A DNA stretch of 17,921 nt, taken from contig PEUI01000013.1 in NCBI GenBank assembly GCA_002785585.1, forward strand, positions 1 to 17,921. Reading direction: 5' to 3'. Source of the DNA: Lysobacterales bacterium CG02_land_8_20_14_3_00_62_12. GTDB lineage: Bacteria; Pseudomonadota; Gammaproteobacteria; Xanthomonadales; Ahniellaceae. Numbering within the stretch: position 1 is the stretch's first letter; each line of letters starts with the position of its first letter. A program made the translations under genes and the position numbers. The notes beneath the pieces are model-generated. The model had not been told where the DNA came from, searched no databases, and worked only from the letters and a program-made list of their open reading frames with translations. Below, piece after piece: positions 14,727-17,921 of the stretch.

Positions 14727-15002
14727 TCAGGCGCTCGTCGCCGTTTCGACGCCAGCTGCCATCATCGCGTACACCACTTCAACCACGTCGGCAACGGTGC
14801 GTACGGACTTGAATGCTTCCGGCCGCAAACTACTGCCGATCAATGGCTTGAGCTGAACGATCAGGTCCACGGCGTCGATGCTGTCGATGTCGAGATCTTC
14901 ACCCAGTTTGGCATCGAGGTGGATGCGGGACGGATCAATATCGAAGGTCTCGTGCAGGATCGACGTGATGCGCTGAAACAACTGTTCCTTGTCCATTTTC
15001 AT
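14727..15002 (-). CDS. apeF: Acyl carrier protein ApeF
   Basis: A 91-residue acyl carrier protein. The phosphopantetheine site is Ser41 in DLDIDSIDAVDL, on the acidic helix II typical of ACPs. Start is the ATG at 15002 (MKMDKEQLF), whose first base overlaps the apeE stop (TGATG); an ATG two codons later is also possible. Upstream in-frame sequence back to 15068 is apeE in another frame and is discarded. One of two ACPs in the operon, it carries the starter or growing polyene chain; which ACP takes which role is not decided by sequence. Confidence 0.94.
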   Translation of the reverse strand: MKMDKEQLFQRITSILHETFDIDPSRIHLDAKLGEDLDIDSIDAVDLIVQLKPLIGSSLRPEAFKSVRTVADVVEVVYAMMAAGVETATSA

Positions 15003-15295
15003 CACGCGAGTTGACCAACTGGCAAAGACGACTGCGGTTGATGGCGATTGGCGGCGACGAACGCGCACAACGCCTGCACACTGGAAAAATGGCGCCGGGT
15101 GGCTTCCGAATCGGCCGACAAGGTCAGCCCGTAGCGCTTGTGCAGCGCCAAGCCCAGTTCCAGAGCATCGATCGAGTCCAGCCCAAGGCCTTCGTTAAAC
15201 AACGGTGCCGCCGAGTCGATGTCATCGGGCGTCGTATCTTCCAACGCCATCGTGCTGATGATCAGCTCCTTGATTTCGGCTTCAAGCGTTTGCAT
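15002..15295 (-). CDS. apeE: Acyl carrier protein ApeE
   Basis: A 97-residue acyl carrier protein with the phosphopantetheine serine at Ser41 in LGLDSIDALELGLAL. Helix I (LEAEIKELIISTM) and the linker TTPDDIDSAAPLF are as expected. Its ATG (15295) lies 14 bases inside the upstream acyltransferase gene and its stop overlaps apeF. The tandem ACP arrangement apeE-apeF, sandwiched between the acyltransferase and the ligase, is a hallmark of APE operons. Its sequence differs clearly from ApeF, so the two are unlikely to be simple duplicates of recent origin. Confidence 0.95.
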   Translation of the reverse strand: MQTLEAEIKELIISTMALEDTTPDDIDSAAPLFNEGLGLDSIDALELGLALHKRYGLTLSADSEATRRHFSSVQALCAFVAANRHQPQSSLPVGQLA

Positions 15296-16055
15296 TCGCC
15301 CGCTCCCGGTCGAAAAAATCGGTCAGATAATGCGTCAATTTGCGCGCCGCCAATGCTGCATTGGTACCAGCAAGGAACGGGGCTACCGCGAGATCCTCCC
15401 CAACATGAATCGACATGTGAAAACGGCGCGGCGGCACAAGATACCACTTCTGCCCTTTGCCGAGAGTCGACGGCGTACACCGTATGGTTACTGGGGTGAT
15501 GTCCAAGCCGCCACGGACCGCGATATTGGCAGCCCCTCTTTGCAGTGGCCGCCGCCCACTGGACGGCGTTCTGGAACCTTCCGGAAAGACAATCAAGTTC
15601 TTGCCGGACTGCACCGAAACGATCCCCGCTGCAATCAGATCAGCGCCACCATCATTGCAAATATAGCCAGAGGCCAGCACGGCGCCACGGGTGAATGGGT
15701 TGCGCAACAATCGGGATTTGACGACACAGTCGGCTTCCGGAATCAACGAAACCAAAAACACCACGTCGATCAGCGTCGGATGATTGGCCAATACCAACAG
15801 GCCAGAGCGATGCAAACGTTCGGCACCGCTGATGTCGTAGGTCAATACCCCAAGCCAGCGCATGAACCCGATGAAACCGGCAAAGCTGGTTTGAATGATG
15901 CTGCGTGCCCAGCGTCCCTGCCGGTCACGCTTGCGCACCAAAACGGCCAACAACGGGAACACCAGCAACCAAAGCAACAAGCCGCCCAGGCCAAACATGA
16001 AAAAACTCAGTCCGGTGGCAACGATCCGCCAGCCGTAGTCAATGCGCTCAATCAT
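15282..16055 (-). CDS. apeD: ApeD-like PlsC-family acyltransferase
   Basis: A 257-residue 1-acylglycerol-3-phosphate acyltransferase-like protein. The catalytic HxxxxD is His92-Pro-Thr-Leu-Ile-Asp97 (LANHPTLIDVVF), and the substrate-binding FPEGSRT lies at 157-163. A strong hydrophobic N-terminal segment (GLSFFMFGLGGLLLWLLVFPLL, split here as 15-25 and 26-36) anchors it to the inner membrane. It may acylate the lipid anchor of the polyene. I take the ATG at 16055, which overlaps the apeC stop by eight bases; a start at 16115 is open but would overlap apeC by 68 bases and adds unlikely sequence. Confidence 0.9.
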   Translation of the reverse strand: MIERIDYGWRIVATGLSFFMFGLGGLLLWLLVFPLLAVLVRKRDRQGRWARSIIQTSFAGFIGFMRWLGVLTYDISGAERLHRSGLLVLANHPTLIDVVFLVSLIPEADCVVKSRLLRNPFTRGAVLASGYICNDGGADLIAAGIVSVQSGKNLIVFPEGSRTPSSGRRPLQRGAANIAVRGGLDITPVTIRCTPSTLGKGQKWYLVPPRRFHMSIHVGEDLAVAPFLAGTNAALAARKLTHYLTDFFDRERANANA

Positions 16056-16785
16056 GGCGGCGCCAGCACCAACAGCAGGCGGCCTCTTGCAACGCCAGCG
16101 TGCCGCTACCGGCAATCAGAAATTGCAATACCTCAAGGCCGTGCGGCAGTTGGCGCCGAGTCGGCGTTGATGATCCAGCGGGCGCCACCGTGAGTGAATA
16201 ACCGCGTTGTTCGTCGCCTACCGGCGCCACCCGACAGGCCCAGGCATAGTCGCTATCGGGCTCATCGGCATATGCCTGGTAGACCGTAGGCAGGCGGCCG
16301 TCGTAGACCACCACCAGCACTTCTGCAGCGCCTTCCGCCAGCAGGCCGAGCGCCTCGACAAAAGCCGCTTCGGCAGTCGCCGCGCCCGCCGCAACGGTGA
16401 GCGAATTGCTGACCAGCTTGCGCGCGATGCCATATTGAGCGGCGATGGCGTTGTGCGTGGACAAACCAAACTGGGTTGGGGAAAACGGCTCTTCGCGCGC
16501 CAGTGCCAGCAACATTTCGAGGGTACGGGCGGCATCTCCATGACGGCTGGCGAAAACTTGCGGCACATCTGCGGCAGTATCGCCCTGGCACCAGTAGGCA
16601 ACCTGCAACGCCATGCGACCGAGACGATCCACGCGACGGCGTTGCAGTGGCGGCATTTCGCGCAACGTTGGCGTATCTTCGCCGCGCAACAGCGACGGCG
16701 CCCGCGCCCACGCCTCCCAGCCAGCGCGGTCGTGGATTCCAGGGGCGAACGCCTGCCAGTCGCTGATCGAGAACTGCTGCGGCAT
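16048..16785 (-). CDS. apeC: ApeC-like ketosynthase chain length factor (short, no catalytic Cys)
   Basis: A 245-residue protein of the short 'ketoacyl-synt_2' type (beta-ketoacyl synthase chain length factor). The characteristic segment FSPTQFGLSTHNA (101-113) is followed by NSLTVAAGAATAEAAFVEAL, where an active ketosynthase would show TACSSSxxAL: the nucleophilic Cys is replaced by small residues near 133-135. The second ketosynthase half with its two histidines is absent, so it cannot condense by itself. In the characterised APE system ApeC dimerises with ApeO and sets chain length. It begins three bases after the preceding TAA, in the same operon, with apeO far downstream. Confidence 0.88.
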   Translation of the reverse strand: MPQQFSISDWQAFAPGIHDRAGWEAWARAPSLLRGEDTPTLREMPPLQRRRVDRLGRMALQVAYWCQGDTAADVPQVFASRHGDAARTLEMLLALAREEPFSPTQFGLSTHNAIAAQYGIARKLVSNSLTVAAGAATAEAAFVEALGLLAEGAAEVLVVVYDGRLPTVYQAYADEPDSDYAWACRVAPVGDEQRGYSLTVAPAGSSTPTRRQLPHGLEVLQFLIAGSGTLALQEAACCWCWRRHD

Positions 16786-16788
16786 CAG

Positions 16789-17577
16789 TTAGGGATATCC
16801 AGATTCGCTCGCATCAACGTTGATCGCAATGACACGGAACACGCCTTGGTAGGCCGACCTGAGCGAGAACTCGATGCGGCCACTGCCCTGGTATGCAAAG
16901 GTCATTCGCTGCAAATCACGAGCGCCGAAGTTGAAAGGCTGAAATTGTTTGCCGGTCATGCGTTGCGTTTGTCCGGTCGGCGGACCGAGGATGTCGATTA
17001 CTTCTGCCGAGCTCATGCCTTCACGAATCAAACTGAAATCGACGATCTTTCCAGTAGCGCTCGCTGTCGCCAATTCGGGGTTCTCGCCGGTTGCCGTTGC
17101 CGCGACTCGCTGGATGTCAGTGACTTCGGGAGCGGGCGGATGGCGCAGTTTCTCCAGATCAACGGTACCGGCGTGATAGCGCTCGGCCGCGTTTTTCGGC
17201 AATGTCTTGGCAGCTTTTGCGCAGTGGCCGCGCAGCCTTCGGTCGCCGCCATTTTTTGCCACCTCGTCGACGGCTGCCTGGTAACGGCCATTGCCCGATC
17301 CACCGAGCACACGGCACAACCACGCCATCGCATCTGCGGCGTTACGATCAAGCGCCGCTCGTGGATACTTCTGCAGCAGCACCTCGGCCGCCACGTCCAA
17401 AACTTCAGTGTCGGTGCTTCCAGCAAGAAACAAACTCTCGGCAACCTCACGCAAAGTTTCCGCGCCGCCTTTGGACAAACGTTCCATATAACGCCGGTCC
17501 GTTGCGTCCAGCGCACTGGCACCGAAGGCGGGGCACAGGCACAGCAGAAAAAGATAATTGGGCAATCGCTGACGCAT
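16789..17577 (-). CDS. Secreted protein with SmpA/OmlA (BamE-like) domain
   Basis: A 262-residue exported protein of unknown role. MRQRLPNYLFLLCLCPAFGA is a Sec signal peptide with cleavage probable after ASA (about residue 22); there is no clean lipobox. The middle (TDRRYMERLSKGGAETLREV onwards) is helical with several Cys. The C-terminal ~85 residues hold IREGMSSAEVIDILGPPTG, the GMS-x-x-EV-x-x-LGxP pattern of the SmpA/OmlA (BamE) fold, followed by a beta-rich tail. It ends three bases before apeC, so it is co-transcribed with the pigment genes. I chose the ATG at 17577, just before the signal peptide; an upstream in-frame ATG at 17622 would put a charged extension before it. A role in envelope placement of the pigment is a guess. 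Confidence 0.72.
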   Translation of the reverse strand: MRQRLPNYLFLLCLCPAFGASALDATDRRYMERLSKGGAETLREVAESLFLAGSTDTEVLDVAAEVLLQKYPRAALDRNAADAMAWLCRVLGGSGNGRYQAAVDEVAKNGGDRRLRGHCAKAAKTLPKNAAERYHAGTVDLEKLRHPPAPEVTDIQRVAATATGENPELATASATGKIVDFSLIREGMSSAEVIDILGPPTGQTQRMTGKQFQPFNFGARDLQRMTFAYQGSGRIEFSLRSAYQGVFRVIAINVDASESGYP

Positions 17578-17611
17578 CCCATCCCCCGCCAAGTTGAAAA
17601 TATCGGATCGA

Positions 17612-17863
17612 TCAACACTCACCAGCGCCAGCCAGGTCGGCGCCCTGCACGGCGGCCGAAAACGAGGTGATGTCGTGCTGTGGCGTTCTCATCCCGAAGG
17701 TGTCGCCGGTCGGATCGCTGGTCACGCTACGAACCGCGTCGCCGCTGTGTGGCGTGCCGGGATGGGCGTCCACCACGCGGGCGCCCCATTGCGCCGGGGC
17801 GGTGCTGGCGGTGGCGGTGGCGGCAATTAAGGTGGCACAGAGGATGGCAAGACGTTGCTTCAT
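17612..17863 (-). CDS. Small secreted protein, possibly the truncated N-terminus of a larger one
   Basis: An 83-residue predicted exported protein. AAGGAG lies seven bases before the ATG at 17863. MKQRLAILCATLIAATATAS followed by TAPA is a Sec signal peptide, cleaved probably near residue 24. The rest has the phrase DPTGDTFG...PQHDITSFSA, which in my memory opens many large secreted proteins of the pattern 'DPxGDTFGxGxxQxDIT'; there it leads into long beta-rich domains, but here the frame stops after QGADLAGAGEC. It may therefore be a deletion remnant or a genuine short protein. It is the first gene of the block, 34 bases before the SmpA-like gene, and no role in pigment synthesis is evident. 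Confidence 0.55.
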   Translation of the reverse strand: MKQRLAILCATLIAATATASTAPAQWGARVVDAHPGTPHSGDAVRSVTSDPTGDTFGMRTPQHDITSFSAAVQGADLAGAGEC

Positions 17864-17870
17864 CCGTCAT

Positions 17871-17876
17871 CTCCTT
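17871..17876 (-). promoter_or_regulatory. Shine-Dalgarno of the first gene
   Basis: AAGGAG on the minus strand, seven bases before the ATG at 17863; it fixes that start. Confidence 0.6.
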
Positions 17877-17902
17877 GGGTTGGTGTCGGCTGAACCCGCG
17901 GG

Positions 17903-17908
17903 AGTATA
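17903..17908 (-). promoter_or_regulatory. Candidate -10 promoter element
   Basis: TATACT on the minus strand matches the sigma-70 -10 consensus at five of six positions and lies 39 bases before the first start codon. The -35 region would fall outside the window, so this is only a weak suggestion. Confidence 0.25.
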
Positions 17909-17921
17909 CGCTCAGGCACAA

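Noticed and set aside
16207..17670. 487-codon plus-strand ORF
   Set aside because: Antisense to apeC and the BamE-like gene, no recognisable domain; the minus-strand genes carry clear signal peptide and motifs.
1..17921. Mobile elements, tRNAs, CRISPR arrays or phage genes
   Set aside because: No transposase, tRNA-like fold, repeat-spacer pattern or terminal repeats were recognised; the strand is filled with coupled biosynthetic genes.

Overview
This 17.9 kb window is almost entirely one minus-strand gene cluster, transcribed right to left, for an aryl polyene (APE) pigment. APEs are membrane-linked, carotenoid-like polyenes related to xanthomonadins and flexirubins. The core gene order follows the published APE operon almost letter for letter (apeC, D, E, F, H-I, J, K, L, M, B, N, O, P, Q, R). 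Neighbouring genes mostly overlap by a few bases (ATGA or TGATG junctions) or sit within a few bases of each other, so the block looks like a single operon. High GC, Gram-negative envelope genes (LolA-like carrier, lipobox lipoprotein, MMPL exporter) and the APE gene set point to a proteobacterium, plausibly a gammaproteobacterium of the Xanthomonas/Lysobacter type. The species cannot be told from this window.

Layout in transcription order: a small secreted protein that may be a truncated remnant (17863-17612); a secreted SmpA/BamE-like protein (17577-16789); a cysteine-less ketosynthase or chain length factor, ApeC (16785-16048); a PlsC-type acyltransferase, ApeD (16055-15282); two acyl carrier proteins, ApeE and ApeF (15295-14727); an acyl-activating ligase fused to a hotdog dehydratase, ApeH-ApeI (14633-12930); a family 2 glycosyltransferase (12933-12160); an LpxL-like acyltransferase (12163-11213); an aromatic amino acid ammonia-lyase (11232-9679); thioesterase ApeK (9689-9270); LolA-like ApeL (9273-8644); MMPL exporter ApeM (8651-6270); a flavin-dependent halogenase-like enzyme (6267-5035); an undescribed 74-residue protein (5047-4823); methyltransferase ApeB (4826-4101); lipoprotein ApeN (4101-3556); ketosynthase ApeO (3556-2363); dehydratase ApeP (2345-1890); ketoreductase ApeQ (1893-1162); and ketosynthase ApeR, cut by the left edge (1162-1).

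Inferred working model: the lyase makes a (hydroxy)cinnamate starter, most likely 4-coumarate from tyrosine. ApeH loads it on an ACP. ApeO with ApeC (and ApeR), ApeQ and the ApeI/ApeP dehydratases extend it with malonyl units to a conjugated polyene. ApeB methylates and the halogenase-like flavoenzyme may halogenate or hydroxylate the aryl head. The acyltransferases and glycosyltransferase attach the polyene to a lipid or sugar anchor. ApeM, ApeL and ApeN move it to the outer membrane.

The most unusual points are the ligase-dehydratase fusion, the missing membrane protein ApeG (with a short hydrophobic reading frame in the gap where it should be), the translationally coupled 74-residue ORF, the ammonia-lyase with an odd Tyr-His pair at the substrate position, and the WxWxIP flavoenzyme. 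No RNA genes, insertion sequences, CRISPR arrays or gene-free stretch over 300 bases were seen.
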